DNA of 55,288 nucleotides from NCBI GenBank assembly GCA_017428635.1, contig JAFRQK010000073.1, positions 1 to 55,288 of the forward strand. Direction: 5' to 3'. The notes beneath the pieces are model-generated. The model had not been told where the DNA came from, made no database searches, and saw only the letters and a list, made by a program, of their open reading frames with translations. This stretch comes from Clostridia bacterium. Lineage in GTDB: Bacteria; Bacillota; Clostridia; Oscillospirales; CAG-272. Shown here piece after piece: positions 17,339 to 25,919 of this stretch. A program made the position numbers and the translations under genes. Each line of letters begins with the position of its first letter. The first letter of the stretch is position 1.

Positions 17339-17380
17339 CTTAGGGTAACAGGGGATACTCTGAAAAAGGAGCGAGAACGC

Positions 17381-19075
17381 ATGGAAAAATTCGCAGATAT
17401 CAAATACGAAAGGCCGGACGTTCCGAAACTCAGAAAAGAATACCGCGCCTGTATCGAAAAACTCAAAAACGCGGGTTCGTTTGAGGAGGCCGACGCCGCC
17501 GTCGGTGGGATGGAGCGCGTCGTTGACCGTATCTCCACGCTGCTCGCCATAGCGTCGATACGGCACGGTATGAATACGAAGGACACGTTCTACGCCGCGG
17601 AAAAAAGGTTTTTCGACCGCTTCGTTCCGAGACAGGCGATGCTCCTCAAAAAAGGGACGGAGGCGTTGCTGAATTGCCGTTTCCGCAAGGAACTCGAGGA
17701 AAAATACGGAACTCTGATGTTCAAAAACGCCGAGTCTCAGTTAAAGTTCCTCAAGCCGTCGGCAGTTCTCCCTATGATCGCCGAAAACAGACTGGTGAAC
17801 GAGTATTTCAAGGTCACCGCGCAGTGTTCCGTCGAGTTCAGGGGCGAGGCATGTACCGCGCGCGAGTTGAACAGACATATGCAGTCGACCGACAGGGAAG
17901 AACGGCGGGAAGCGTACGGGGCGTACGCGAAACTGAGCGAAGAGGTCTCCCCGAAACTTGAAGAGATTTACGGAAAACTTCTCAAAGTCCGTACGGGGCT
18001 CGCGAAAAAGCTCGGTTTTAAGAGCTATATCGACTTCGCGTACCGGAATCTGCAAAGATACGACTACGGTCCCGACGACGTCGCCCGATTCCGCGAGACG
18101 GTGAGAGACACCGTCGTACCGGTCTGCGATCGCCTTTACCGCGAGCAGGCTGAGAGGCTCGGGATAGACAAGATCCGTTTTTACGACGAGTATATCGCGT
18201 TTCCGGACGGCAACGCCGTCCCGGAGGGCACGCCGGAGGACCTGTGCGAAAAGGCGCGCCTTATGTATGAGGACCTGTCCCCCGAGACCGGAGAATTCTT
18301 CAATTTCATGACGAAGTACGGCCTTTTCGATCTGTCCGCGAGGAAGAACAAGATCGCCGGCGCATTTACCGATATGATGCCCGAGTATAAGGCGCCTTTC
18401 ATCTTCTCGAGTTTCAACAAAACGGCGGGCGACGTCCTCGTGCTGACGCACGAGGCGGGCCATGCGTTCGAGTTGTATCATGCTTCCCGCTGCCTTCCGC
18501 ACTCGGATCTCACTCGCTCGACGAACGAGATCGGAGAGATCCACTCGATGGCGATGGAACTGTTCACGTACCCGTATATGGAGTACTTTTTCGGGGACAG
18601 CGCCGACAGATTCCGTTTTTCTCACCTGTGCGAAGCGCTGGCGTCGCTTGCGGATACCGTTGCGGTCGACGAGTTCCAGCACCGGGTCTATGAAAATCCC
18701 GATTCGACTCCGTCCGACTGGAGAAAATTCTGGCGGCAGATCGAAAAGAAGTATATGCCGTGGCGTGACTACGGCGGAAACGGATTTTTTGAGAGCGGCG
18801 GCTTCTGGACGCGCACCCTGCACGTGTTCGCATGTCCGTTTTACTATATCGAATACGCCCTGGCGCAGATCGACGCGTTTTACCTGTACCGCAAGGCGGA
18901 GGAGGGCGGCGACGCCTGGGGCGACTATCTGAAGCTCTGTTCGATGGGCGGTAAGTACGGGTACTTCGAAACGCTCGAAAAATCGGGGCTGCCGAATCCC
19001 CTCAAGCCGGAGACGGTAAAAGACGCCGTGGCGTTCGTTGAGAAGCAAATTGCGGAACTTGAAAAGAAGATATAA
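17381..19075 (+). CDS. M3 family oligoendopeptidase (non-PepF group), copy 2
   Basis: A second 564-aa M3 enzyme, collinear with copy 1 from start (MEKFADIKYERPD) to end and of identical length. HEAGH is at residues 357-361 and the third-ligand region is EIGEIHSMAMELFTYPYME, so it should be active. Divergence is concentrated in the N-terminal third and in the loop before HEAGH (KNKIAGAFTDMMPEYKAPFIF versus the KHLGGYCTELSEFKAPFIF of copy 1), where substrate contacts are likely. A terminator closes the pair 2 bp after the stop. Confidence 0.93.
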   Translation: MEKFADIKYERPDVPKLRKEYRACIEKLKNAGSFEEADAAVGGMERVVDRISTLLAIASIRHGMNTKDTFYAAEKRFFDRFVPRQAMLLKKGTEALLNCRFRKELEEKYGTLMFKNAESQLKFLKPSAVLPMIAENRLVNEYFKVTAQCSVEFRGEACTARELNRHMQSTDREERREAYGAYAKLSEEVSPKLEEIYGKLLKVRTGLAKKLGFKSYIDFAYRNLQRYDYGPDDVARFRETVRDTVVPVCDRLYREQAERLGIDKIRFYDEYIAFPDGNAVPEGTPEDLCEKARLMYEDLSPETGEFFNFMTKYGLFDLSARKNKIAGAFTDMMPEYKAPFIFSSFNKTAGDVLVLTHEAGHAFELYHASRCLPHSDLTRSTNEIGEIHSMAMELFTYPYMEYFFGDSADRFRFSHLCEALASLADTVAVDEFQHRVYENPDSTPSDWRKFWRQIEKKYMPWRDYGGNGFFESGGFWTRTLHVFACPFYYIEYALAQIDAFYLYRKAEEGGDAWGDYLKLCSMGGKYGYFETLEKSGLPNPLKPETVKDAVAFVEKQIAELEKKI

Positions 19076-19076
19076 A

Positions 19077-19117
19077 AATGCGGCTGTCGCAAGATGAAGC
19101 GACAGCCGCATTTTCCT
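19077..19117. terminator. Bidirectional terminator between the M3 pair and the nucleosidase-like gene
   Basis: ATGCGGCTGTCGC and GCGACAGCCGCAT form a perfect 13-bp stem, with A-rich sequence on the left and TTTTCCTTTT on the right. It serves both convergent transcripts. Confidence 0.92.
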
Positions 19118-19118
19118 T

Positions 19119-19898
19119 TTAATCCATAGGCAGGATCTTTTCGTAAAGGAACTTTGCGAACTCGCAGCTCGAATACGCCGCGAACCGTTGATAATCGTCT
19201 GATTTTTCGGCGTCTGCGAAATCGCATACGCTTTTGACGATGATCGGGGTCGGACGAGGATCGTTGGCGTGATTCGCAGCATAGACCACGGCGTACGACT
19301 CCATGTCGAGGCCGGCGGTGTGACGGTACTGCGTATAAATCTGTTTTTCGAGCAGTTCCCGGTTGGCAACGACGGTACTTCCGCACGCCATCGGTCCGAT
19401 ATATACGTGGCACGGGTTTTCTTCAGATTTGACCGCTTTTCTCAAATACGGTAGGATATCCTCGGGGATATTTTCCGAGGTGGAGCGGGGGAGAAACCCC
19501 ATATTTCCGTACGTTATTTCGGCGAGCTCGGGACTGACGAATTTTCCCGCCGAGTAATTCCATATAACGTCGGGGACGATAACGTCGCCGTACCGCTGAT
19601 CCTCCAGTTCCTCTTTGACTACGCCCGCCGCTATGCCGACCATAATGAGATACCGCGGACGGAACAGGAATATCAACTTCATGGCGGTCGCCGCCGCCGC
19701 GGTCATTCCCATCTCGCTGGTTTTCGCGTGAACGATCGAACGTTTTGTCCCGTCGCGTTCAAATTCAGCCACGTCGTAGATCTGATCGTCGCCAGTAAAA
19801 GTCTTCGCTCTCCAGTCGTGAAAATGAGTCACGGCTTTGAATTCTGTCGTCGTTACGGACATCAGAGCAACGTCCGTCAGGTAAGAGTTCTTTTTCAT
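19119..19898 (-). CDS. Nucleoside phosphorylase/nucleosidase superfamily protein
   Basis: A 259-aa protein of the PNP/UDP phosphorylase superfamily, closest in motifs to MTA/SAH nucleosidases. RPRYLIMVGIAAGVVKEELEDQRYGDVIVPD is the glycine-rich core, AGLDMESYAVVYAA corresponds to the DMEGAA substrate motif, and VKSVCDFADAEK to the catalytic Asp region (SDxAD in MTAN). ATG 19898 is preceded by GGAAAG. An alternative TTG at 19919 overlaps the stop of the upstream SLH gene and would add 7 residues. It may recycle adenosine derivatives. Similar domains also serve as effectors in some defence proteins, but nothing beside it suggests that here. Confidence 0.82.
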   Translation of the reverse strand: MKKNSYLTDVALMSVTTTEFKAVTHFHDWRAKTFTGDDQIYDVAEFERDGTKRSIVHAKTSEMGMTAAAATAMKLIFLFRPRYLIMVGIAAGVVKEELEDQRYGDVIVPDVIWNYSAGKFVSPELAEITYGNMGFLPRSTSENIPEDILPYLRKAVKSEENPCHVYIGPMACGSTVVANRELLEKQIYTQYRHTAGLDMESYAVVYAANHANDPRPTPIIVKSVCDFADAEKSDDYQRFAAYSSCEFAKFLYEKILPMD

Positions 19899-19915
19899 AT
19901 TCACTTTCTTTCCGA

Positions 19916-22624
19916 TCAATATCGACCGATTTCTTCAAACGGTATCTTCATAAAATCCCCGATATCGTCCCTCGTCCGGTAGTCGCCTACCGTGGGGTTT
20001 ACGAAAAGCGGATTTTCCTCGAGCGAGAACACGAGGTTGTTCTCACACCTCAGAGCGAACCGTTCTACCGGTTCCTCGACGAAGTTGTTGCTGTTACCGA
20101 TCGCGTAGTTGTTGTAGAGCTTGCAGAAGCCGGGAGACGCGGGGCAGTTCGGGTTTTCGACGTCGTCGTAGTCGTCGATGATCTCGTACAGTTCCGGCCA
20201 GCGCGAACGCCAGAGTTCGTAGTGATCCGAGGCGTAGCCGTCCTTCATCGGTCTTTGCGCGAGCGTTCCGTAAAGGATCCTGAAGTTGCCCGAATTCCAC
20301 GCGGTCGGATACTCGTCGTCATAGTAACGGAAATTGTAGTATTTCGCGGTGGAGAACAGACCGAGATGTTCTTCGTCTCCCGTGATTATATACGCGTTGT
20401 CGTGGATATCCATATATTGACCGCCCGAGTGCACGACCGCGTAATCGGTGAAATTGTAGAAGATGTTGCCGTAAATGGTCTGCGCGGCGAGACCGTCGTC
20501 GAGGTAGATCGCGAAACGCCCTCCCGCTCCGGGAATATCGGAGATCAGATTGTATCTGATGACGTTGTCACGGTTGACGAATGACCGCCCGCAGTAGATG
20601 CAGCCGATATCCACGACGTCCTGATCGACGTCGTGAATGTAGTTGTACTCGAACACGCAGTCGATCGCGCGCTCCGATCCGCCCTCGGCGCAGTATCCGA
20701 AAGTGATGGCGGAGCACGGAGTGTTGTATATCTCGCAGTGCGAAACGGCAGCTCCGACGGCGCATTTGACGCGGATGCCGGGGTTTTGCAGATTCTTCCA
20801 CTTCTGCCCCATATCGTGGATCAGACAGTTGTCGATGTACGGACCGGTTGGGACCAGATCCTCGACCGGTTTGTCGCAGTCGAACCACATCCCGCATCCC
20901 GCTGTGTAGGCGAATTCGCAGTCCTGCATGCGGAAATCGACCCCGTAGCACCGTATGCCCGCTCTGCCGCCTATCCCGCGGATCGTACAGCGGTCGAACG
21001 CGACGTCGTTCGCCGAGATATTGAATCCGTCGCCGGTGCACCCCTCGAACGTGAGCCCGACGAATTTTATATGGTCGGCGCCGTTTATCACTCCGAACGA
21101 CTCCGTGGCCGACACGAGGTATTCTTCGTCCGACGGATCGTAGACGTAGAGCGTTTTGTTCACGGGGTCGACCCAGCTCTCGTTGTCAAAGTCGACTTCT
21201 TCGGACACGTTGAGGAAGTAAACGCCGGGCACGTATTCGTCAAGACCGTACTGCGGACCGACGATTTTGTAAGTGAGCACGCCCGTCTCGCCGTCGAACC
21301 CGGTCGCAGGGAAGACGGTCTTCCAGTATTCGTGACCGAAGCATCCGACCAGCTGTATGCCCTCGACGGTGTGATAATTCAAAAAACGGGACTTGAGGAA
21401 TCCGACCTCGAGCTTTCCGAGCGAGGGGCTCTTAAGCGCTCCTTCCAAGTATCTCTCATCTCCGTCGGGAGTCCGGTTCGGGTATCTGCCCGCGTCGAGC
21501 CGTCCGTACGATCCGTTGAACGTTTCGCTCGAATAGCTCAGTCCGTCGCTCAGCGGTTTGCCTGAGAGGTCGGCTTTTTTAACTTTATCGAAGTTCTTCT
21601 CGCGGATATACGCAAGGTCGCTCTCTTCGAGCGGCACGAACTCGTCGGGGCGTACCGTAACGCCGCCGACGAAGCGAACGTCGCCGTCTCCGTACGCGCA
21701 GAATACGACGGGACATTCTTCCGTTCCCGCGTCTTCGGCGGTCAGCTCGAACACGGACTGCGGGTAGTCGCCGGCAAAGAACGCAACGGTAACGGAACCT
21801 TTTTCCGCCTTTTTCGGAACGGATCTCGCCGCATCGGCGGCGCGCGCGAAAGTGGCGAACGGATCGGACTTCGTTCCGGAGCCGCCGTCGTCGCCTTCGG
21901 GCGACACGTAGAAATCCGCGTCATCGACGAGAGGGTATTCCTTCTCGGTAAACGACGTCATAAGGACCGGATGGTTATATTCGAGGATATAAGTGAATTT
22001 TTCCTTCGCGCGATCAAACCTCTCGAGGATCGCGGCGAACTGTTCGCGCGTGGCGTGACCGCGCGGGATCAGAAGAGTTTTACCGCCTTCGCGGCTCCCG
22101 GTGATAAGCCCTTCGCCGACCGCCCATAGGAGCGCGTCTTTCGCCCATCCGCTGACCGACGCTGCGTCGGGATAGTTTTCGATCGACCCCGTGGGTTCGA
22201 CTTTATATTTCAGAAACGCGGCGTAGCGCGAGATCATTGCCGCGAGCTGTTCCCGCGTGATCGGACCGGCGGGATCGAAAGTCGATGCGGTGATCCCGTT
22301 GACGATCCCGTTTTCTTTTGCCCAAATCACAGGCGAGGAGTACCACCGGCCTTCGGGGACGTCTTTGAAACCGTTTTTGTATTCGACGTCCGGCGACCCG
22401 CTCATCCGCCACAGGACGGTGACGACCATCGCGCGCGTCAGCGCGCCCGCGGGATCGAATTTTCCCGCTCCGACGCCCTGCATATATCCCTTTTCAACGG
22501 CGTAAGCGATGCTCGCCGCGCTCCATCTGTCCGCTCCGACGTCCGAAAACGCGCTCACCGCCGCCGCGGGGATCGCCGCGGACGCGAAAACCAAAGCGAG
22601 GATCAAAGAGAGTATCCTTTTCAT
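19916..22624 (-). CDS. SLH-domain surface protein with right-handed beta-helix
   Basis: A 902-aa secreted surface protein. The signal peptide covers residues 1-24 (RILSLILALVFASAAIPAAAVSA), and three SLH domains follow (about 25-70, 85-130, 148-200). ADFYVSPEGDDGGSGTKSDPFATFARAADAAR (about 245-280) is the usual opening of surface beta-helix proteins. A parallel beta-helix of short repeats follows (about 510-770: IKFVGLTFEGCTGDGFNIS, VAFDRCTIRGI, NVIRYNLISDI, IYGNIFYNF). Such helices commonly bind or cleave polysaccharide, but no catalytic set can be assigned. The ATG at 22624 has AAGGAG 8 bases upstream; the longer frame has no ribosome site. Confidence 0.9.
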   Translation of the reverse strand: MKRILSLILALVFASAAIPAAAVSAFSDVGADRWSAASIAYAVEKGYMQGVGAGKFDPAGALTRAMVVTVLWRMSGSPDVEYKNGFKDVPEGRWYSSPVIWAKENGIVNGITASTFDPAGPITREQLAAMISRYAAFLKYKVEPTGSIENYPDAASVSGWAKDALLWAVGEGLITGSREGGKTLLIPRGHATREQFAAILERFDRAKEKFTYILEYNHPVLMTSFTEKEYPLVDDADFYVSPEGDDGGSGTKSDPFATFARAADAARSVPKKAEKGSVTVAFFAGDYPQSVFELTAEDAGTEECPVVFCAYGDGDVRFVGGVTVRPDEFVPLEESDLAYIREKNFDKVKKADLSGKPLSDGLSYSSETFNGSYGRLDAGRYPNRTPDGDERYLEGALKSPSLGKLEVGFLKSRFLNYHTVEGIQLVGCFGHEYWKTVFPATGFDGETGVLTYKIVGPQYGLDEYVPGVYFLNVSEEVDFDNESWVDPVNKTLYVYDPSDEEYLVSATESFGVINGADHIKFVGLTFEGCTGDGFNISANDVAFDRCTIRGIGGRAGIRCYGVDFRMQDCEFAYTAGCGMWFDCDKPVEDLVPTGPYIDNCLIHDMGQKWKNLQNPGIRVKCAVGAAVSHCEIYNTPCSAITFGYCAEGGSERAIDCVFEYNYIHDVDQDVVDIGCIYCGRSFVNRDNVIRYNLISDIPGAGGRFAIYLDDGLAAQTIYGNIFYNFTDYAVVHSGGQYMDIHDNAYIITGDEEHLGLFSTAKYYNFRYYDDEYPTAWNSGNFRILYGTLAQRPMKDGYASDHYELWRSRWPELYEIIDDYDDVENPNCPASPGFCKLYNNYAIGNSNNFVEEPVERFALRCENNLVFSLEENPLFVNPTVGDYRTRDDIGDFMKIPFEEIGRY

Positions 22625-22658
22625 ATTTCGAGACTCCTTCACCCTATTTCTATTTTGA

Positions 22659-22687
22659 ATTATATCAAAAAAACGGACCGTATGCAA
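22659..22687 (-). promoter_or_regulatory. Promoter of the SLH/beta-helix gene
   Basis: On the minus strand TTGCAT (22687-22682) and TATAAT (22664-22659) are 17 bp apart. Confidence 0.8.
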
Positions 22688-22692
22688 CACGG

Positions 22693-22726
22693 CAAAAAAC
22701 GGGCCCGCTTCATCCGAAGCGGGCTC
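22693..22726 (-). terminator. Terminator of the feo operon
   Basis: On the minus strand the stem GCCCGCTT / AAGCGGGC is followed by CGTTTTTTG, just past the small Cys-rich gene. Confidence 0.88.
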
Positions 22727-22730
22727 GCGC

Positions 22731-22877
22731 TTATTTCTTTTCGCACCCTTCTTTTTTCGGGCAGCAATCGCATCCGGCGGAACAACCGCCGCGCTTTTTG
22801 CGTTTCACGATCGCGAAAATCGCGGCGGCGGCGATCACGGCGATAACGCCTATTATCAGATAATCCCATCCGTTCAT
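22731..22877 (-). CDS. FeoB-associated Cys-rich membrane protein
   Basis: A 48-aa single-pass membrane peptide: MNGWDYLIIGVIAVIAAAA begins one hydrophobic segment (about residues 5-24), followed by a basic stop-transfer stretch KRKKRGG and a cysteine-rich cytosolic tail with five cysteines (CSAGCDCC and GCEKK). This is the typical FeoB-associated Cys-rich protein of Firmicutes, thought to assist ferrous iron uptake. The start codon is 3 bp after the stop of the FeoA-FeoB gene, so it is the last gene of the operon. Confidence 0.9.
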   Translation of the reverse strand: MNGWDYLIIGVIAVIAAAAIFAIVKRKKRGGCSAGCDCCPKKEGCEKK

Positions 22878-22880
22878 AGT

Positions 22881-25220
22881 CTACACCAAAGACGCGATCA
22901 GGTGGACGACGGACGCGGCGACCCAGGCGATCGCGCATTGCCACACCGCGACGCCGAGCGCCCATTTGCGCCCGAGTTCCCGCCGCACCGAAGCGATCGA
23001 GGCGACGCAGGGAGTGTACAGAAGCGAGAAGACGAGGAGCGACGCGGCGGACGCAGCCGTCATGAACCCGGTCACGTTGCCCTCGAAGAGGACTTTGAGC
23101 GTCGAGACGACGCTTTCCTTAGCCATGAACCCGCTGATAAGCGAAGTGCAGATCCGCCAGTCGCCGAGACCGAGCGGCCTCATTATCGGGGCGATCCATC
23201 CAGCGATCAGGGCGAGTATGCTTTCCGACTGGTTTTCGGTGAACCTGAAATGCGGATCGATGCTTCCGAGAAACCAGATGACGATCGTCGCGATGAGGAT
23301 GACGGAGAACGCGCGGGACAGAAAGTCCTTCGCTTTCTCCCACAGAAGGCGAAACACGTTTTTGGGACCCGGCAGACGGTAGTTCGGCAGCTCCATGACG
23401 AACGGGACCGCCTCGCCGCGGAACAGGGTTCCCTTGAAAAGAAGGGCTATAAGTATTCCGACGACGATCCCGAGAAAGTATAGCCCGGTCATGATCAGCG
23501 CCTTGCGGCCGGGGAAGAAAGCGTCGACGAAAAACGCGTAGATCGGCAGTTTAGCCGTGCAGCTCATGAACGGCGTCAAGAGGATAGTCATTTTTCTGTC
23601 GCGTTCGCTGGGCAGGGTCCGCGTCGACATAACGGCGGGAACGGTGCACCCGAATCCGATCAGCAGCGGGACGATGCTTCGCCCGGACAGACCGATCTTC
23701 CGGAGCAGTTTATCCATAAAGAACGCGACGCGCGCGATATATCCGCTGTCCTCGAGCAGGGAAAGGAAGAAGAACAGAGTGACGATGATCGGCAGGAAAC
23801 TCAGAACCGAGCCGACCCCGGTAAAAATGCCGTCGATGACGAGCCCGTGGACGACCTCGTTCACCCCCGCGGACGTCATCGCGCGGTCGACGACCCCGGT
23901 CAGTTCCGTGATGCCGAGATCGAGCAGTTTCTGCAGCGACCCGCCGATGACCTCGAACGTGAGGAAGAAGACGGCCGCCATGATCAGGACGAAGATAGGT
24001 ATCGCCGTCCATTTTCCGGTGAGGATACGGTCGATCTTGTCGCTCCTCACGCTTTCACGGCTCACCTTCGGCTTCGTGACGCACGCGTCCGTGACCTTCA
24101 TAATGAACGAGAAGCGCATATCGGCGATCGCGGCGGCTCTGTCGAGCCCGCACTCCGTCTCCATCTGAAGGACGATGTGCTCGATCGTTTCAAGTTCGTT
24201 TTTGTCAAGTTTCAGCTGCTCGGTTATGAGCGAATCTCCCTCGACGACCTTGCTCGCGGCGAACCGTATCGGCAGACCCGCCGCGACCGCGTGGTCCTCT
24301 ATCAGGTGGCATATACTGTGCAGGGCCCTGTGTATCGCGCCTCCGCGGTCGTTCTCGTCGCAAAAATCCTGTCTTTGCGGTCTCTCCTGATAGTGCGCGA
24401 CGTGGACCGCGTGCTCGATCAGCTCGTGGATGCCCTGATTTTTCGCAGCGGAGATCGGAACGACCGGCACGCCGAGCGCCGCCTCCATTTCGTTGACGTC
24501 GACGGTCCCGCCGTTCGCGGTGACCTCGTCCATCATATTCAGAGCGACGACCGTCGGAATGTTCATCTCGAGCACCTGCATCGTAAGATACAGATTTCTC
24601 TCGATATTCGTCGCGTCGACTATGTTGATTATCGCCCTCGGCTTGTCGTTAAGGACGAAATTACGCGACACGATCTCCTCGCTGCTGTACGGGCTCATCG
24701 AGTAGATCCCGGGCAGGTCGGTGACGAGAGTGTCGGGGTATCCTTTTATAACGCCGTCCTTGCGGTCGACGGTGACGCCGGGAAAGTTCCCGACGTGCTG
24801 ATTCGCTCCGGTGATCTGATTGAAGAGCGTCGTCTTGCCGCAGTTCTGGTTTCCTATGAGAGCGAACGTCAGTTTCTCCCCGTCAGGCAGCGGATCGCCG
24901 CTCCCCTTCGGGTGGTATTTGCCTCCCTCGCCGAAACCCGGGTGGTGCGCCGTTTTCTCGCGGCTTTTCCGCTCGCGCTCGGAGGCGGCCTCTTCCGTTT
25001 TTTCGACCTCGATCTTTTCGGCGTCAGCGAGACGGAGCGTCAGCTTGTACCCGTGTATGAGGAGTTCGACGGGGTCTCCCATCGGGGCGTATTTGACGAC
25101 GGAGACAGGCGTTCCGGGAATGACTCCCATATCCAGAAAATGCTGACGGAGAGCGCCTCCGCCGTTCAGTTTCCGAACGACGGCGGACTCTCCGGGCTTG
25201 ATATCTTTCAGCGTCGTCAT
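22881..25220 (-). CDS. feoB: Fused FeoA-FeoB ferrous iron transporter
   Basis: A GTP-gated Fe(II) importer of the inner membrane, 779 aa. Residues 1-72 are a FeoA SH3-like domain (LKDIKPGESAVVRKLNGGG ... HGYKLTLRLADAEKIEV). A charged linker (73-115) joins it to the FeoB G domain: G1 GNQNCGKTT at 123-131, FPGVTVDRKDG (G2), DLPGIYSM (G3), NMMD (G4), SAA (G5). About ten membrane segments follow, with the Gate motifs LLIGFGCTVPAVMSTR and LLYTPCVASIASVRRE. FeoA and FeoB are separate in many bacteria; here they are one polypeptide. The start codon overlaps the GtrA stop by 4 bp. Confidence 0.96.
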   Translation of the reverse strand: MTTLKDIKPGESAVVRKLNGGGALRQHFLDMGVIPGTPVSVVKYAPMGDPVELLIHGYKLTLRLADAEKIEVEKTEEAASERERKSREKTAHHPGFGEGGKYHPKGSGDPLPDGEKLTFALIGNQNCGKTTLFNQITGANQHVGNFPGVTVDRKDGVIKGYPDTLVTDLPGIYSMSPYSSEEIVSRNFVLNDKPRAIINIVDATNIERNLYLTMQVLEMNIPTVVALNMMDEVTANGGTVDVNEMEAALGVPVVPISAAKNQGIHELIEHAVHVAHYQERPQRQDFCDENDRGGAIHRALHSICHLIEDHAVAAGLPIRFAASKVVEGDSLITEQLKLDKNELETIEHIVLQMETECGLDRAAAIADMRFSFIMKVTDACVTKPKVSRESVRSDKIDRILTGKWTAIPIFVLIMAAVFFLTFEVIGGSLQKLLDLGITELTGVVDRAMTSAGVNEVVHGLVIDGIFTGVGSVLSFLPIIVTLFFFLSLLEDSGYIARVAFFMDKLLRKIGLSGRSIVPLLIGFGCTVPAVMSTRTLPSERDRKMTILLTPFMSCTAKLPIYAFFVDAFFPGRKALIMTGLYFLGIVVGILIALLFKGTLFRGEAVPFVMELPNYRLPGPKNVFRLLWEKAKDFLSRAFSVILIATIVIWFLGSIDPHFRFTENQSESILALIAGWIAPIMRPLGLGDWRICTSLISGFMAKESVVSTLKVLFEGNVTGFMTAASAASLLVFSLLYTPCVASIASVRRELGRKWALGVAVWQCAIAWVAASVVHLIASLV

Positions 25221-25771
25221 TTTTCTTCTCCTTCGGATCCGGTCGCGTCGTTTTCTTCGGGGGCATGCTTCTTCTTTCTGAAGACCCAGAGTTTATTCAT
25301 GAAGAAATTGAGCGGGACGGTCACGACGAGCGGCAGAAGACTTGCGAGCCAGTACGGCACGCCCATACCGCTGAGCCAGCTCGTAATGAGATACGTGAGC
25401 AGAAGGGAAGAAAGAGCGTAACTTGCGGTCATCTTGAGGAACGCCTTCGCGTGTTCGCCGAAGGTCTTCTTTCCTTCGCTCTTGAAAACGAATCTGTTGT
25501 TCCAGAAATAAGAGTTGATTATACTGAGGATAAAACCGAAAGACACCCCGAGGATGATCCTCGGCTGTTCCGGCAATGATTTGAACAAAACGTAATATCC
25601 GAGCTGATTTCCGCCCCACTGGATGGCGGTGTTGCTCACGCCCACGAGACCGAATTTCACGAACTGGACGAACGGCGCGAGTTTACCGCTCTCGGCGTAA
25701 TTCAGAAGGTCTCGTAGTTTTTCTTTTAAGTTCTTATCCGATCTCAGGATCGCTTTGATTTCTTCTTTCAA
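25217..25771 (-). CDS. GtrA family membrane protein
   Basis: A 184-aa polytopic membrane protein of the GtrA/DPMS-like family, linked to moving lipid-linked sugars or to wall-polymer glycosylation. Four hydrophobic segments are visible, with the family motif FVKFGLVGVSNTAIQ at about residues 36-50 and SYFWNNRFVFKSE / NFFMNKLWVFRKKK at the ends of helix pairs. It starts with TTG behind a strong GGAGGT. It is first in the feo operon, overlapping feoB by 4 bp. Its link to iron uptake is unclear, and the coupling may be accidental. Confidence 0.88.
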   Translation of the reverse strand: MKEEIKAILRSDKNLKEKLRDLLNYAESGKLAPFVQFVKFGLVGVSNTAIQWGGNQLGYYVLFKSLPEQPRIILGVSFGFILSIINSYFWNNRFVFKSEGKKTFGEHAKAFLKMTASYALSSLLLTYLITSWLSGMGVPYWLASLLPLVVTVPLNFFMNKLWVFRKKKHAPEENDATGSEGEEK

Positions 25772-25819
25772 GATCCAACCTCCGCAGAAGGTCCTTTACG
25801 GCGCTTTTTTGCCACAAAA

Positions 25820-25886
25820 ATTGTACCATTCCGTGCGGTCGTTGTCAACCCGGGGACTTGTCATTTCGGGCGGGATGGAGTATAAT
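25820..25886. promoter_or_regulatory. Divergent promoters for the gtrA-feo operon and the LTA-synthase-like gene
   Basis: Minus strand: TTGACA (25848-25843) and TACAAT (25825-25820), 17-bp spacer, for gtrA-feoAB. Plus strand: TTGTCA (25858-25863) and TATAAT (25881-25886), 17-bp spacer, for the sulfatase gene. The -35 boxes lie back to back, only 9 bp apart, so the two promoters may compete. No Fur-like palindrome is obvious. Confidence 0.82.
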
Positions 25887-25919
25887 ATTGGCGAAAAACA
25901 AACGGGGAGGTTTAGAAAA

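Noticed and set aside
19119-22624. Defence effector reading of the nucleosidase-like gene
   Set aside because: It is a stand-alone nucleosidase-size protein behind a surface-protein gene, without any sensor or NTPase partner.
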